The translations under genes were made by a program, and so were the position numbers. Under the pieces are notes generated by a model, which had not been told where the DNA came from, did not search any database, and saw only the letters and a list, made by a program, of their open reading frames with translations. From Lysobacter niastensis (lineage in GTDB: Bacteria > Pseudomonadota > Gammaproteobacteria > Xanthomonadales > Xanthomonadaceae): a stretch of DNA of 64,000 bases. Location: positions 62,001 to 126,000 of the forward strand of contig NZ_JADLZT010000010.1 of NCBI RefSeq assembly GCF_015453285.1, read 5' to 3'. Shown here piece after piece: positions 27,401-37,297 of this stretch; within the stretch, counting starts at the first letter, position 1, and each line of letters opens with the position of its first letter.

Positions 27401-30400
27401 GCGCTCGGCCTCGGTACGTTCGGCTGCGGCGGCTTCGAGACGCTCAGCCTCGAGGCGTTCGGCTTCCGCACGCTCGGCTTCGAGACGCTCGGCCTCGGTA
27501 CGTTCGGCTGCGACGCGCTCCGCTTCGAGACGCTCGGCCTCAAGGCGCTCGGCTTCCGCGCGCTCCGCTTCGAGACGCTCGGACTCGATGCGCTCGGCTT
27601 CCGCGCGCTCCGCTTCGAGACGCTCAACCTCGAGGCGCTCGGTTTCGAGCAGGCCGGTTTCGACGGCCTCGACCTCGGCCAGCGTCGCCACGTCGCCATC
27701 GGCGGCGTTGGCGAGCATCGTCGCGGACATCCAGCGCGAGTCGACCACGAACTGGTCGCCGATGGCGGCCGCTTCGTCGCTGAACTGCATCGGCAGGACG
27801 TCGGTCTTGACGTGCTCTTCCTGCTCGCCGGCATCGAAGACGATATGGGTCGGCGCTTCGCTGATGGCTTCGCCGCTGAAGGCGCTCAGGTCGATCGCAC
27901 TGAACTCGGCCTCTTCGGCCGCGAAATCGGCTTCGGTGTATGCCTGGACCGCCGGTTCCAGCGGCATCGGCGCACGCGCGTCGGGCAGGCTGTCGCGCAA
28001 TGCCACCATCCGCTCGGCCAGGCCGGAGAACAGCGGCACACGCGGGCGCTCGGACTGCAGCGCGGCCAGGGTCTGGCGGATCGCCAGCACCACCGCGGCG
28101 AGCGCGGCCAGCCCTTCTTCGCTGGCCGGTGCGCCGGAGGCGAGCAGGCGCTTGATATAGGCTTCCGTCGGCGCGGTGATCTCGGTGATCACCGGCACTT
28201 CGGTCATCGCGAACGCGCCGTTGAGCGTGTGGATCGCACGCTGCAGGCTGTCGTCGGCCGGAATCGGCGCGGCGTTGGCGGCGATCAGCCACTGGTCGAT
28301 CGTGGCCAAGTGGCCGTTGACCTCGATGCCGAGGATTTCCAGCAGCACCTGGTCGATCGAGGCCGGCATGCCAGCGGGTTCGGCGACGGGTTCCGCCACC
28401 TCGGCCACGGCCATCTCGAACTCCGCCGCTTCGACGGTTTCGGTGGCTTCGGCCGCCAGTTCAATGGCTTCTTCCGGCGCCTCGACCACCGCTTCGACGG
28501 CGGCGTCGGCGCGCGCCGCGGACGGCACGTACATCGCTTCGTCGCCGGCAGCGAGCCGGTCGGCATGATCCTGCATGCCGGCGAGGTCGGCCGTGATCGC
28601 GCCCTGGTTGCGCAGCGCGTCATGCAGCTGCGGCAGCACGGCGTAAGCGTGCTCGACCATGCCGATCACGGCGGGACTCGGCGGCCGCGTGCCGTCCAGC
28701 ACGCGGTTGAGCATGTTCTCGATCTTCCAGCTGAACTCGCCCAGCGTCTTGGCGCCGACGAGGCGGCCACTGCCCTTCAGGGTGTGGAAGACGCGGCGGA
28801 TCGGACGCAGCTTCTCGCTGTCTTCCGGCGTGTCGCGCCAGGCCGGCAGCAGTTCGCCGAGGTGGGCGATCTCTTCCTCGAGCTCTTCCAGGAAGACTTC
28901 GCGGATTTCGTCGTCGATGTCGTCGCTATGCTCGAAGCCACCGGCGGCAACGCCTGCGGCCGTGGTCGCGACCGGTGCGGGCGCGGCTGCCACGGGCGCG
29001 GGTTCCGGCGTCTTCGGCGGCTGCGGCGCGGACTCGACCATCTTGGCGGCTGGCGCCAGGTCGATCTCGTCCTCGAGCTGCGGCTCCAGGGACTGGGTGT
29101 CGAAGCGCGGCGCCTTCGCCAGTTCCTCGGCGGTGATCGGCGACGGCGCGGCCCACGTATCCGGCAGCGGCCAGTAGTTCAACGTCTCCAGGCTCTGCCG
29201 GGCGATGTCGAGGATGTTGTCGCGGTTCGGGCGCTGCGCACGCAGCGCTTCGAGGTAGTACTCCAGGCTCGACAGCGCATCGGCCAGGGTGTCGAGCTGC
29301 TGGCCGTTGGGCACGCGCCGGCGCTCGATCAGTTCGTATTCGGTGAAGCGCTTGATCGCGGCGAGATAGCCGGCCGGGATCGGCAGGTCGAGGATGCGCA
29401 GCGCACCGGAGACTTCGTCGAGGAGGCGCGGCACTTCGACCAGTTCGGCGTGGTCCCAGCCGGTCTCGACGAACGCGACGAAGGACTGGCGGGCATCGCC
29501 GAAGTTGGCGATCGCTTCGCGCACGACCACGTCGAGCACCTTGCGCGACTCGCTGGCCAGCAGGTCGTCGTCGGCCTTGTCGTCGGGCAGGCCGAGACGG
29601 CTGACCTGGTCGTCGAGCGAGGCATCGACGTAGAGCAGCGCGCCGGCGATGTCGAGCAGCGCGCCCTCGTCGGCCGGACGCTGGCCACCGACGATCTCAC
29701 GCATGGCGTCACGCTGTTGCAGCACGACGTTGCGGGCGACGCCCAGGCCCATCATGCCGAGCGTGTCGCCGACGCGGCCGAGCGCCTCGACCTGCGGCTG
29801 CAGGTCGGCGACATCGGTCTGGCCGGTGCGCAGGTGCAGGTCGAGCGTGTCCTTGACCCGCAGCAGGTCTTCCTTGATCGCCGCCGACACGGTGTCGAGC
29901 AGCGCGCGGTTGCGGCCGCTCAGGCTGCCGCGTGCATGTTCCAGCTCCGATTCGCTGGGCAGGTGCGCGTCGAGATCGAAGGTCTCGCGCAGGTGCTCCA
30001 GGGCCGGGTGCGGCGCCGTGCTGTGCGCGACGTGGTAGAGCAACTGGCGGGTCGGCTCCGCGGCGGGTTCGCTGCGCGGCGCGCTGAAATCGTTGTCGGA
30101 CAGGATCTGGCGTGCTTCGCGCTCGACGCCGGCGAAAGCCTGGCGCAGCGTACGCGTCGCCGGCAGGGCGCCGTCGCCCATCGCGGCGGCGACCGAGGAG
30201 GCCACCCACAGCATGCGACGCACCGGTTCGAACACGACATCGCCGAGCAGGCCGTCGATGGCCTTGGCCAGGCGCGCCGGATCGGAGGGCGTGCTGTCTT
30301 CCGGCCAGGCATTGAGTGCTTCACGCAGTGCCGTCAGGTGCGGCGCTGCGGAATTGCGCGCCGCCTGCGTCGAGGTCACTACCGGCGTGGGCAGGTCCTG

Positions 30401-30853
30401 CGGCAGCGGACGGTCGAGGTCAGGCGAGAACAGCACGCTCTCGTTGAGACCCGGTTCGCCGCGCGCCGCGCGCAGCTCGTTGAGCAGCGGCAGCAGCACG
30501 ATGGGAATATCGCGGTGGCCGCCCTGCAGGCGTTCCAGGTAGTCAGGCAGCAGCACCACGCCGCGCATCAGCGCCGCGCAGGCATCGTCGCGATCGCTGA
30601 CCTGGCCGAGCTGCAGCGCCAGCGACAGGCGCTCCATTTCCTCGGCCACCATCGCCGGCGCATACAACTCGACCATGCGCAGCGTGCCGTGCACCTGGTG
30701 CAGGTGGCTGGCGCACATGCGCATGCGGCTGGCGTCGACCGGATTCTCGGCGTAAGTCTCGATCTCCTGGCGCGCCTGGCGCAGGGTTTCGTCCAGCTCC
30801 GGCTTGATCCAGCCGAGCGTGGTGGTATCGATCGCCTCGCGCATTACGGTCAT
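24449..30853 (-). CDS. chpA: ChpA (PilL), giant hybrid histidine kinase of the pilus chemosensory system
   Basis: This is the CheA-type kinase controlling type IV pilus motility and surface sensing. At 2134 residues it is intact and in one frame. It has an N-terminal histidine-containing helical domain, HPt-type sites at H690 ([10 protein letters not shown]), H875 ([10 protein letters not shown], degenerate) and H1392 ([12 protein letters not shown]). A charged rod of ERLEA repeats spans about residues 1068-1257. The dimerisation region, an HATPase domain ([20 protein letters not shown]) and a CheW-like domain follow, then a C-terminal receiver with phosphoacceptor D2054 ([13 protein letters not shown]). 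Several more degenerate HPt-like regions are likely. The ATG at 30853 has GGGGA at 5-nt spacing. chpB overlaps its stop by 8 nt. Confidence 0.95.
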   Translation of the reverse strand: MTVMREAIDTTTLGWIKPELDETLRQARQEIETYAENPVDASRMRMCASHLHQVHGTLRMVELYAPAMVAEEMERLSLALQLGQVSDRDDACAALMRGVVLLPDYLERLQGGHRDIPIVLLPLLNELRAARGEPGLNESVLFSPDLDRPLPQDLPTPVVTSTQAARNSAAPHLTALREALNAWPEDSTPSDPARLAKAIDGLLGDVVFEPVRRMLWVASSVAAAMGDGALPATRTLRQAFAGVEREARQILSDNDFSAPRSEPAAEPTRQLLYHVAHSTAPHPALEHLRETFDLDAHLPSESELEHARGSLSGRNRALLDTVSAAIKEDLLRVKDTLDLHLRTGQTDVADLQPQVEALGRVGDTLGMMGLGVARNVVLQQRDAMREIVGGQRPADEGALLDIAGALLYVDASLDDQVSRLGLPDDKADDDLLASESRKVLDVVVREAIANFGDARQSFVAFVETGWDHAELVEVPRLLDEVSGALRILDLPIPAGYLAAIKRFTEYELIERRRVPNGQQLDTLADALSSLEYYLEALRAQRPNRDNILDIARQSLETLNYWPLPDTWAAPSPITAEELAKAPRFDTQSLEPQLEDEIDLAPAAKMVESAPQPPKTPEPAPVAAAPAPVATTAAGVAAGGFEHSDDIDDEIREVFLEELEEEIAHLGELLPAWRDTPEDSEKLRPIRRVFHTLKGSGRLVGAKTLGEFSWKIENMLNRVLDGTRPPSPAVIGMVEHAYAVLPQLHDALRNQGAITADLAGMQDHADRLAAGDEAMYVPSAARADAAVEAVVEAPEEAIELAAEATETVEAAEFEMAVAEVAEPVAEPAGMPASIDQVLLEILGIEVNGHLATIDQWLIAANAAPIPADDSLQRAIHTLNGAFAMTEVPVITEITAPTEAYIKRLLASGAPASEEGLAALAAVVLAIRQTLAALQSERPRVPLFSGLAERMVALRDSLPDARAPMPLEPAVQAYTEADFAAEEAEFSAIDLSAFSGEAISEAPTHIVFDAGEQEEHVKTDVLPMQFSDEAAAIGDQFVVDSRWMSATMLANAADGDVATLAEVEAVETGLLETERLEVERLEAERAEAERIESERLEAERAEAERLEAERLEAERVAAERTEAERLEAERAEAERLEAERLEAAAAERTEAERLEAERLEAERLEAERLEAERLEAERLEAERLEAERLEAERLEAERLEAERLEAERLEAERLEAERLEAERLEAERLEAERFEAERLEAERLEAERVEAERAEADRLAEEEREYARLEAEYAEAERLAREQAEAASAALEASKAIEPVQVPVVELAQIEADEAAVAEVAADEPAVAELIAHALATSEDPDEALDLTGLDPELVDIFVEEGVDLLDHSDGLLARLRETPEDREMLAGLQRDLHTLKGGARMAGIMAVGELGHAMESLLEAVVDRRGEFGSDGVPLLERGFDRLHAMITRVGERRAIAMPAALIAEFDARSRGETVVAMPVSAPVAAASAVPAAPKAELKPLSAPIDEASTGDEDDIGVRAPQEQVRIRADLLDRLVNYAGEVAIYRARLEQQLGAFRGAIAEMAATNTRMRDQLRRLDIETEAQIIARYQREHETTDTTFDPLELDRFSTLQQLSRALAESAADQVSLQTTLDDLTRQYETLLLQQSRVSSDLQEGLMRTRTVPFEVLQPRLRRVVRQASGELGKQVQLKLDGAQGELDRNVLDRMTAPLEHMLRNAVAHGLETPEKRKKAHKPEEGTIHIAVRREGSEVVLEVGDDGAGLDRNAIRRRGEERGLVRSDAVLSDAELDALILEPGFSTADEVSRLAGRGVGMDVVASEVRQLGGTLDIRSTPGRGVTFTLRLPQTLAVTEAVFVRIGETTFAVPIASVRGVGRIGRDQLVAADGSATDAVYRYGGEDYAVHDLGNLVGQSPAKAEGHLQMPLLLIRAGDLRAAVCVDQVVGNREIVVKPVGPQVASLPGIFGATIMGDGRVVVILDVAPLVRRQALLPRDQLVVQVPVAETRRVPLVMVVDDSVTMRKVTGRVLERHNFEVATAKDGLDALERMVDVVPDLMLLDIEMPRMDGYELASAMKADPRLRRVPIVMITSRTGDKHRQRAFEIGVERYLGKPYQEHELLRNVFELLAQQRADEDGYRHD
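27085..27650 (-). repeat. 15-bp tandem repeat array inside chpA (ERLEA rod)
   Basis: A degenerate array of the 15-bp unit CGGCTTCGAGACGTT (plus strand) encodes ERLEA on the minus strand. Eight perfect consecutive units lie at 27241-27360, flanked by units with one to three changes (acgct, gcgtt, gcgct endings and GTA variants). The phase is always a multiple of 15 and keeps the frame open. Period 5 does not match a heptad coiled coil. The highly charged E/R pattern suggests a long single helix separating the HPt domains from the kinase. Near-perfect central units suggest recent expansion, so length may vary between strains. Confidence 0.95.
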
Positions 30854-30877
30854 CGCGGTCCCCGCATGTCATCGGGG
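30854..30877 (-). promoter_or_regulatory. chpA ribosome-binding site within a small hairpin
   Basis: On the minus strand the sequence before chpA is CCCCG-ATGACATG-CGGGG followed by accgcg and the ATG. The 3' arm supplies the Shine-Dalgarno GGGGA at 5-nt spacing, so a 5-bp GC stem (30860-30864 with 30873-30877) would hide it. This may lower chpA translation relative to pilJ. The stem is short, so the effect is uncertain. Confidence 0.4.
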
Positions 30878-30934
30878 CCGAGTCGACTGCGCCGGCCGGT
30901 GAGGAAACTGTTCATCCGCGGTGCAATCCCGTCC

Positions 30935-32956
30935 TCAGGCCGGCAGCTTGAAGTCGGCGACCGAGCGACGCAGGTCGGCGGCGAGCTGTGCCAGGTTTCC
31001 AATCGATGCCGCCGTCTGGTTCGCACCCTGCGAGGTCTGCGCGGTAATCGACTGGATCGTGTTCATCGTGGCGGTGATGTTCGACGCCGCGCTGGACTGC
31101 TGCTGCGCCGCGCTGGAGATGCCCTGAATGAGGTTGGACAGGTCCGACGACACCTTTTCGATCTCGCCCAGTGCGGTACCGGCGTCCTCGGCGAGGCGTG
31201 CACCGGCGACCACTTCCGAGGTCGTCTGTTCCATCGAGCTCACCGCTTCGTTGGTGTCGGACTGAATCGTCTGAACCAGCGTTTCGATTCGCTTGGTCGC
31301 GTTGGACGCGCGCTCTGCGAGTCGCTGCACTTCGTCGGCCACGACCGCGAAGCCGCGGCCCGCTTCACCCGCCGAGGCTGCCTGGATGGCCGCATTCAGC
31401 GCGAGGATGTTCGTCTGTTCCGAGATGTCGTTGATCAGTTCAACGATCGAGCCGATTTCCTGCGAGCTTTCGCCCAGACGCTTGATTCGCTTCGACGTTT
31501 CCTGGATCTGGTCGCGAATGCTGTCCATGCCGGCGATCGTCTGGCGCACCACGCCCGCACCCTTGGTCGCGATCTGCACCGAGCGCTGCGCCACGTCCGC
31601 CGATTCGGCCGAGTTGCGCGACACCTGGTTGATGCTCGCCGCGATTTCGCTGATACGGTCGGAGGCGGAGTTGATTTCCTGCGCCTGGTGCTCGGCGGCT
31701 TCGGCCAGGTGCATGGCGGTGGCCTGCGTCTCCTGCGCGCTCGACGCCACCTGCACCGAGGTGTCGGTAATCGTCTGCACCAGGCTGCGCAGCTGCTCCA
31801 CGGCGAAGTTGATCGAGTCCGCGATCGCGCCGGTCATGTCCTCGGTGACCGTCGCCTTCACCGTCAGGTCGCCTTCTGCGAGCGAACCCATTTCGTCCAG
31901 CAGGCGCATGATCGCCTCCTGGTTACGGTCGTTGAGTTCCTTGGTGCTTTCGTAGCGCTTCTTCTGCGCGCTGTTGAGCGAGAAGAGCAAGCCGGCGATG
32001 GCGATCAACGCTGCGATACCGGACAGGATCGACAGCCAGATGTTGCCCATCACGCTGGTGTCCTTCAGCGAACCGAAGGCGGTGAAGGCGCGGAACAGGC
32101 CCTGGCTGTCGGCCAGCAGCTTGTTCGAACCGGTGGTGATCGAGGCCGCCGCGGACTGCGCGCGGAACAGGTTCTGCGAGCTCGACAGGATCGCGTCGAG
32201 GTCCTTCTTCATTTCCAGCCACAGCGTCTCGGCCTGGGTGAGCGCGGCCAGCGCGCTGCCGTTGCCCAGCGGGGTCACGCCGAACGCGGCGTCGCCCTTG
32301 CGCAGGCCGGTGAGGACGTTGCCGAACACCGAGGCGTCGCGGCCCAGGGCTTCACCGGCGAGTGCGGCGCCGCTGCCACCGGCGCGGATTTCGGTGATGC
32401 GGCGGGCCATCGTTCCCGACAGCACGACCTGGCGCAGGGCGATGTAGACCTGCGAGGACGGCGAACCGGAGGCCGACATCGCGCGCACCAGTTCGTCCAG
32501 GCGCGCCTGCAACTGCGGCACGCGGCTGGCGAAGCTGTCGGCGCGGCCGGCCAGGCCCAGCACCGCCTGTTCGCTGGCGATCACCTGGTCGGCGCTCTGG
32601 CCCAGCGTGCTCCAGGTCGAGGCCACGGTCTCGATCGGGCCGGACACGCCGGCGGTGGTGCCGAAGTTCTTGGAAAGCTGCGAGACGTTGTTGTCGATCT
32701 CGCCCTTGGTGGCCTTGAAGGTCTCGAACATCTTGGCGTCGCCGCCGACCGCTTCCTGGCCCTGCACCGCCAGCTGCTGCGAGAGCACGCGCAAGTCCGA
32801 GGCCGCGGTGCTGGCACCGCCGAGGCGCTGCGCCTTCCAGGTCGCGTAGCCGGTATTCAAACCGAATACGAGCACCGAAACGCCCAGTACGACCAGCCAG
32901 GTATTGACGCCGAGATTACGGCCCTTGCCGGCCACGGAATCCATCACAGTGCTCAT
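30935..32956 (-). CDS. pilJ: PilJ, type IV pilus methyl-accepting receptor
   Basis: PilJ is the membrane receptor feeding the Chp kinase. The 673-residue product has a first transmembrane helix at about residues 18-38 and a helical periplasmic domain with two PilJ-type modules. A second membrane helix lies at about 305-327 ([20 protein letters not shown]), followed by a HAMP-like linker. The signalling domain has the tip [20 protein letters not shown], the PilJ variant of the MCP hairpin. There is no docking pentapeptide at the C-terminus (ends ADFKLPA). A GAGG lies about 7 nt before the ATG. The gap to pilI is 52 nt. Confidence 0.95.
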   Translation of the reverse strand: MSTVMDSVAGKGRNLGVNTWLVVLGVSVLVFGLNTGYATWKAQRLGGASTAASDLRVLSQQLAVQGQEAVGGDAKMFETFKATKGEIDNNVSQLSKNFGTTAGVSGPIETVASTWSTLGQSADQVIASEQAVLGLAGRADSFASRVPQLQARLDELVRAMSASGSPSSQVYIALRQVVLSGTMARRITEIRAGGSGAALAGEALGRDASVFGNVLTGLRKGDAAFGVTPLGNGSALAALTQAETLWLEMKKDLDAILSSSQNLFRAQSAAASITTGSNKLLADSQGLFRAFTAFGSLKDTSVMGNIWLSILSGIAALIAIAGLLFSLNSAQKKRYESTKELNDRNQEAIMRLLDEMGSLAEGDLTVKATVTEDMTGAIADSINFAVEQLRSLVQTITDTSVQVASSAQETQATAMHLAEAAEHQAQEINSASDRISEIAASINQVSRNSAESADVAQRSVQIATKGAGVVRQTIAGMDSIRDQIQETSKRIKRLGESSQEIGSIVELINDISEQTNILALNAAIQAASAGEAGRGFAVVADEVQRLAERASNATKRIETLVQTIQSDTNEAVSSMEQTTSEVVAGARLAEDAGTALGEIEKVSSDLSNLIQGISSAAQQQSSAASNITATMNTIQSITAQTSQGANQTAASIGNLAQLAADLRRSVADFKLPA

Positions 32957-33008
32957 GGTTCAGCCTCGAATGTATTGCTGCTTTTGCGGCAGACGTTTTG
33001 TTGGACGG

Positions 33009-33569
33009 CTAGGCCGCGGCTTGTCGGAATTCAGGTGTGCGGGCCAGCCGTTCCAGGCTGAAGATCCCCCACGGGTGGTCGCCCAGGCGGTAGGCCCGGT
33101 CGATGAAATGGGCGTAACGGCCATCGCTCAGCTGCACGGCGTCGGTTTCCTCCGCGCCGAGCTGCTGCTGGTCGGTGAAGCTGCGCTGGCCGTAGAGCTC
33201 GTCGATCAGGACGGCGACGTCGCCGCCGGGCTGGCGCACCAGCAGGATGCGCTGGCCTTCGTGCAGGACCGTGCGCTCGCCTTCCAGGAACTGCTTGAGG
33301 TCGACGATCGGCAGCAGGTTGCCGCGCACGTTGGCCACGCCGAGCATCCAGGGCTGCGCGCCGGGGACCGCGGTGACCTGCGGGATCGGGAGGATTTCCA
33401 GCACTTCGCCGAAGTTCGAGGCGAGGCGGCGCGAGCCGATGCGGTAGCCGACGCCGCGCCACAGGCCCGGTGCGTCGAGCTGCTCGGGCAGGCCGGCCAC
33501 GTGCGCCAGGCTCCGGCGCTCGTAGTCCGCCAGTACGTCGAAGGGCGATTGGGTCGCGTGCTTGCTCAT
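33009..33569 (-). CDS. pilI: PilI, CheW-like adaptor of the pilus chemosensory system
   Basis: PilI couples PilJ to ChpA. The 186-residue product is CheW-like, with GYRIGSRRLASNFGEVLEIL, MLGVANVRGNLLPIVDLKQF and LIDELYGQRSF. The ATG at 33569 (MSKHATQSPFDVLADYERRS) is preferred over an upstream TTG at 33590, which would overlap pilH by 11 nt and add seven unconserved residues. It lies 10 nt after pilH, consistent with cotranscription in the pilGHIJ-chpA order. Confidence 0.93.
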   Translation of the reverse strand: MSKHATQSPFDVLADYERRSLAHVAGLPEQLDAPGLWRGVGYRIGSRRLASNFGEVLEILPIPQVTAVPGAQPWMLGVANVRGNLLPIVDLKQFLEGERTVLHEGQRILLVRQPGGDVAVLIDELYGQRSFTDQQQLGAEETDAVQLSDGRYAHFIDRAYRLGDHPWGIFSLERLARTPEFRQAAA

Positions 33570-33579
33570 CACCACGGAC

Positions 33580-33945
33580 TCAGGCGCCAATCAGGTCGTT
33601 GATCCGTGCGATCAGCTCGTCTTCGCGCGGCGGCTTGACGATGTAGTCCTTGGCGCCCTGGCGCATGCCCCAGGCCTTGTCGGTGTCCATTCCCTTGGTG
33701 CTGACGATGAGGACCGGAATGGCCTTGGTGTCCACGTCGCGCGACAGCGCGCGGGTCGCCTGGAAGCCGTTCATGCCCGGCAGTACGACGTCCATCAGGA
33801 CCAGGTCAGGGCGCTCGCGGCGGCAGACCTCGATGCCGTCCTCGGCGCTGCCGGAAGCCAGCACCTGGTGGCCGTTGCGCTCCAGGAGCTGGGTCAGGAC
33901 GGCCGTGTCGGTCGGCGAGTCCTCGATCAGAAGAATTCGTGCCAT
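33580..33945 (-). CDS. pilH: PilH response regulator
   Basis: This is a single receiver domain of 121 residues. Its active site is E8-D9, phosphoacceptor D52 (LVLMDVVLPGMNGFQATR), S82-T83 and K104 (YIVKPP). The VKPPRED ending and the VVLPGMNGFQATRAL region are typical of PilH, which opposes PilG in controlling pilus extension and retraction. It lies 18 nt downstream of pilG. Confidence 0.95.
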   Translation of the reverse strand: MARILLIEDSPTDTAVLTQLLERNGHQVLASGSAEDGIEVCRRERPDLVLMDVVLPGMNGFQATRALSRDVDTKAIPVLIVSTKGMDTDKAWGMRQGAKDYIVKPPREDELIARINDLIGA

Positions 33946-33963
33946 GGATGCCTTACCCCCCGG

Positions 33964-34362
33964 TCAGGCGTTGACGTGCTTTCGGATGGCGTCGAGGAGT
34001 TCCTCGCGCGTAAATGGCTTGGTGAGGTATTGCTCGGACCCGACAATACGTCCGCGCGCCTTGTCGAACAGGCCATCCTTGGAAGACAGCATGATGACCG
34101 GCGTGCCCTTGAACAAGTGATTGTTCTTGATCAGCGCGCAGGTCTGATAACCATCCAGTCGCGGCATCATGATGTCCACGAAGATGATCTGTGGTTGCTG
34201 GTCGGCGATCTTCGCCAGTGCCTCGAAGCCGTCGGTAGCCGTGACTACCTCGCAGCCTTCGCGCTTCAGCAACGTCTCGGCGGTTCGACGGATGGTCTTG
34301 GAGTCATCGATGACCATGACTTTCAAGCCGTCGAGGCTGCCGCTTCTGACCTCGTCAAGCAT
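33964..34362 (-). CDS. pilG: PilG response regulator
   Basis: This is the first gene of the Chp operon, encoding a receiver protein promoting pilus extension and cAMP control in Pseudomonas. The 132-residue product is strongly PilG-like: VMVIDDSKTIRRTAETLLKR, IIFVDIMMPRLDGYQTCALI and GSEQYLTKPFTREEL. The ATG at 34362 is chosen because GGGGGAA lies about 6 nt upstream and the conserved N-terminus starts nearby. A GTG at 34401 would sit only a few bases after the predicted transcription start. It lies on the opposite strand to gshB, as at the Pseudomonas locus. Confidence 0.96.
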   Translation of the reverse strand: MLDEVRSGSLDGLKVMVIDDSKTIRRTAETLLKREGCEVVTATDGFEALAKIADQQPQIIFVDIMMPRLDGYQTCALIKNNHLFKGTPVIMLSSKDGLFDKARGRIVGSEQYLTKPFTREELLDAIRKHVNA

Positions 34363-34415
34363 TTGTATTTCCCCCGTGCGGTGCTGCGCTGGCTCAGGCA
34401 CACCGCGAAAGTGAC

Positions 34416-34444
34416 TTTATTCCAAGGTGTGTGCGGGCTGTCAA
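34416..34444 (-). promoter_or_regulatory. Sigma-70-type promoter of the pilG operon
   Basis: Reading the minus strand, a perfect -35 hexamer TTGACA (34444-34439) is followed by a 17-nt spacer and AATAAA (34421-34416) as the -10, matching TATAAT at four of six positions. The predicted start is near 34408, giving an untranslated leader of about 46 nt before the pilG ATG. The spacing is optimal and the position agrees with the chosen pilG start. Confidence 0.7.
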
Positions 34445-34479
34445 GCTCGAAATCAGGCCCGGACCGGCTGAATGCGTAG

Positions 34480-34499
34480 AAAAAAACGGCTTCGGCCGT
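34480..34499 (-). terminator. Minus-strand hairpin with T-run upstream of pilG
   Basis: On the minus strand, ACGGC-CGAA-GCCGT is followed by a run of T (complement of the A-run 34480-34486). It has the form of a rho-independent terminator but lies about 35 nt upstream of the pilG promoter. It would stop antisense transcription coming from within gshB and insulate the pil operon. Confidence 0.5.
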
Positions 34500-34675
34500 C
34501 GTCCGCCAGCATCGCCCGGACCCACGGCCAGCGGCCAGCCGGGCACGGCCGATCCGGGTCCCAGGTCACTGTTCGGCGCCTCGCCGGCGCCTGGCGGGAT
34601 GAACCGCCCGGAAACCGGTCGGCGGCTCCCGGGACGCCTGCTACCATCGTGCCATTGCCCTGCCCGCCGCCCCCA

Positions 34676-35628
<953 letters not shown>

Positions 35629-35632
<4 letters not shown>

Positions 35633-36522
35633 GTGCCGTCGCGATCGACCGCGTGGCGGCTCCGGCGCCACCCGACATCGGAAGCAACGGCCGTTTCAGC
35701 GCGACGCTGGTGCTGTCGATGCTGGTGCACGGCATCTTCCTGCTCGGGGTCGGCTGGACACTGGAGAACGCCGCGCCGGTGATGCCGACGCTGGACGTGA
35801 TCCTGACCCAGACGACGAGCGCGCTCACGCCGAAGCAGGCCGACTTCCTGGCGCAGGCCAACAACCAGGGCGGCGGCGAGCACGACAAGAGCACCCGCCC
35901 GCGCGAGGCGCAGTCCGGCCCCCTGCCACAGGCCGCCTCGGGCATCGCGCCGCGGCAGTTGCGCGCGCAGTCGCCCGCACCGCAGCCGGCGCCGCAGACG
36001 CGCGTGGTCAGCAGCGCGCGCGGCGAAACGACCACGCCCACGCCGCGCGCCACGCCGACGCCCAGCGAGCGGCCGCTGCCGCAGGGCCAGGAGAAGATCG
36101 AGCGCGACGTCGAGATGGCGCGCCTGGCGGCGGAGATCCACATGCGCTCGGAACGCTACGCCAAGCGCCCGACGCGCAAGTTCGTCTCCGCCAGCACGCA
36201 GGAGTACGCGTGGGCAGGCTACCTGCGCGAATGGGTCGACCGCGTCGAACGCGTCGGCAACCTCAACTACCCGGACGAGGCGCGACGCCGCCGTCTCGCC
36301 GGGCAGGTGGTGATCAGCGTCGCGATCCGCCGCAACGGCTCGGTCGAACGCGCCGACATCATCAAGACCAGCGGCATCGCACTGCTGGATGCTTCGGCGC
36401 TGCGCATCGCCAAGCTGGCGGAGCCCTACCCGCCGCTGCCGCGCACCGACGACAACCCCGACATCCTGCACGTCACCCGCACCTGGAACTTCCTGCCGGG
36501 CGGGCAACTGATCGACGAGTAG
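35629..36522 (+). CDS. TonB-family energy transducer (TonB3-like by synteny)
   Basis: This inner-membrane-anchored periplasmic protein has 297 residues. The N-terminal helix (about residues 23-45) carries the S30-MLV-H34 spacing that matches the SxxxH motif of TonB. A Pro/Thr/Gln-rich periplasmic linker follows. The C-terminal TonB domain has LNYPDEARRRRLAGQVVISV and IIKTSGIALLDASALRIAKL. Classical EP/KP repeats are absent. Translationally coupled to gshB and close to pilG, it matches tonB3 of P. aeruginosa, which has been linked to twitching motility. A dedicated role in pilus function rather than iron uptake is an inference. Confidence 0.88.
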
Positions 36523-36547
36523 AGGCCGGCGTTGCGGCCCTGAGTGA

Positions 36548-37261
36548 TCAGCGCGATTCGCGCAGCGCGCGTTGCTGTTCGATCGTCAGCGCGACGTTGT
36601 TGCGCAGGTAGGCCGGCTCGACCGACTCCGCCGCAACCGCTTCGCCGCGTGCGAATGCATGCACGGCCAGCCACGCAACGTCGGCCGCATGCGGCAAGGC
36701 GTTCGCGTCGATGGATTGCAGGCGTGAAGCCAGGCGCTGCGCCAGCACGCCTTCGGCAGCCGCGAAACCCGTGCCCACGCCGAGCCAGCCGGCGTCATCG
36801 CCTGGTATCGCCACCTGCGCCGGCGCCATGACCGCTTCTTCGCCGAGCGCCTGGACGCGATCGCTCCCGATCACGAACGGAGCGGCGTAGACCTCGCCCA
36901 TGCGTGCATCGATGGCAGCCAGGACGCGCGCGCCCTCTCCCGCGCCGGACGCCCTGGCTCGCATGGCCAGCGCAGCGAGCGTCGACACCGGCACGACCGG
37001 CCGGTCCAGCGCCAATGCAATGCCCTGCGCCAGTGCGATCGCCAGGCGCACACCGGTGAAGGCGCCCGGGCCGCGGCCGACCGCGATCGCATCGAGCTGC
37101 GAGCGCGCGAGGCCCGCGTCGGCCAGCAACTGCTCCGCCCACGGCAGCGCCAGTTCGGCGTGGCGGCGTGGCGCCAGGTCGAAACGCTCGCGCACGTCGC
37201 CGTCGATCGACAAAGCGACCGACAGCGCTTCGGTGGAGGTTTCGAAGGCGAGGAGCTTCAT
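36548..37261 (-). CDS. tsaB: tRNA threonylcarbamoyladenosine biosynthesis protein TsaB
   Basis: TsaB (YeaZ) is the non-catalytic partner of TsaD in forming the t6A modification at position 37 of ANN-decoding tRNAs. The 237-residue product has LLAFETSTEALSVALSIDG at the N-terminus. It also has the conserved HAELALPWAEQLL and AVGRGPGAFTGVRLAIALAQ motifs and an AAIDARMGEVYAA segment. It converges with tonB (25-nt gap) and lies 36 nt downstream of the helicase gene on the same strand. Confidence 0.96.
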   Translation of the reverse strand: MKLLAFETSTEALSVALSIDGDVRERFDLAPRRHAELALPWAEQLLADAGLARSQLDAIAVGRGPGAFTGVRLAIALAQGIALALDRPVVPVSTLAALAMRARASGAGEGARVLAAIDARMGEVYAAPFVIGSDRVQALGEEAVMAPAQVAIPGDDAGWLGVGTGFAAAEGVLAQRLASRLQSIDANALPHAADVAWLAVHAFARGEAVAAESVEPAYLRNNVALTIEQQRALRESR

Positions 37262-37297
37262 TCCGGGACTCGGCAGCGGGGGCGCACTGGCGCGCCG

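Larger units (their letters stand above)
34363..34675. other. Divergent intergenic region between pilG and gshB
   Basis: This 313-nt stretch holds the pilG leader and promoter (34363-34444) and a minus-strand hairpin with a T-run (34480-34499). The rest, up to the gshB start, is about 175 nt of GC-rich sequence. An in-frame extension of gshB upstream to 34472 is open but has no homology to the family. No second clear sigma-70 promoter for gshB was recognised by eye. Confidence 0.7.

Noticed and set aside
27085-27650. CRISPR array or intergenic satellite
   Set aside because: Units are contiguous 15-mers without spacers, entirely inside an open chpA frame, and no cas genes are present.
26078-33061. 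Plus-strand open frame of 2327 codons opposite chpA and pilJ
   Set aside because: It is the antisense shadow of two well-identified genes in high-GC DNA; its translation is His/Arg/Gly-rich with no domain and no ribosome-binding site.
34402-34675. Riboswitch or leader RNA before gshB
   Set aside because: Apart from one minus-strand hairpin no conserved riboswitch architecture could be recognised.
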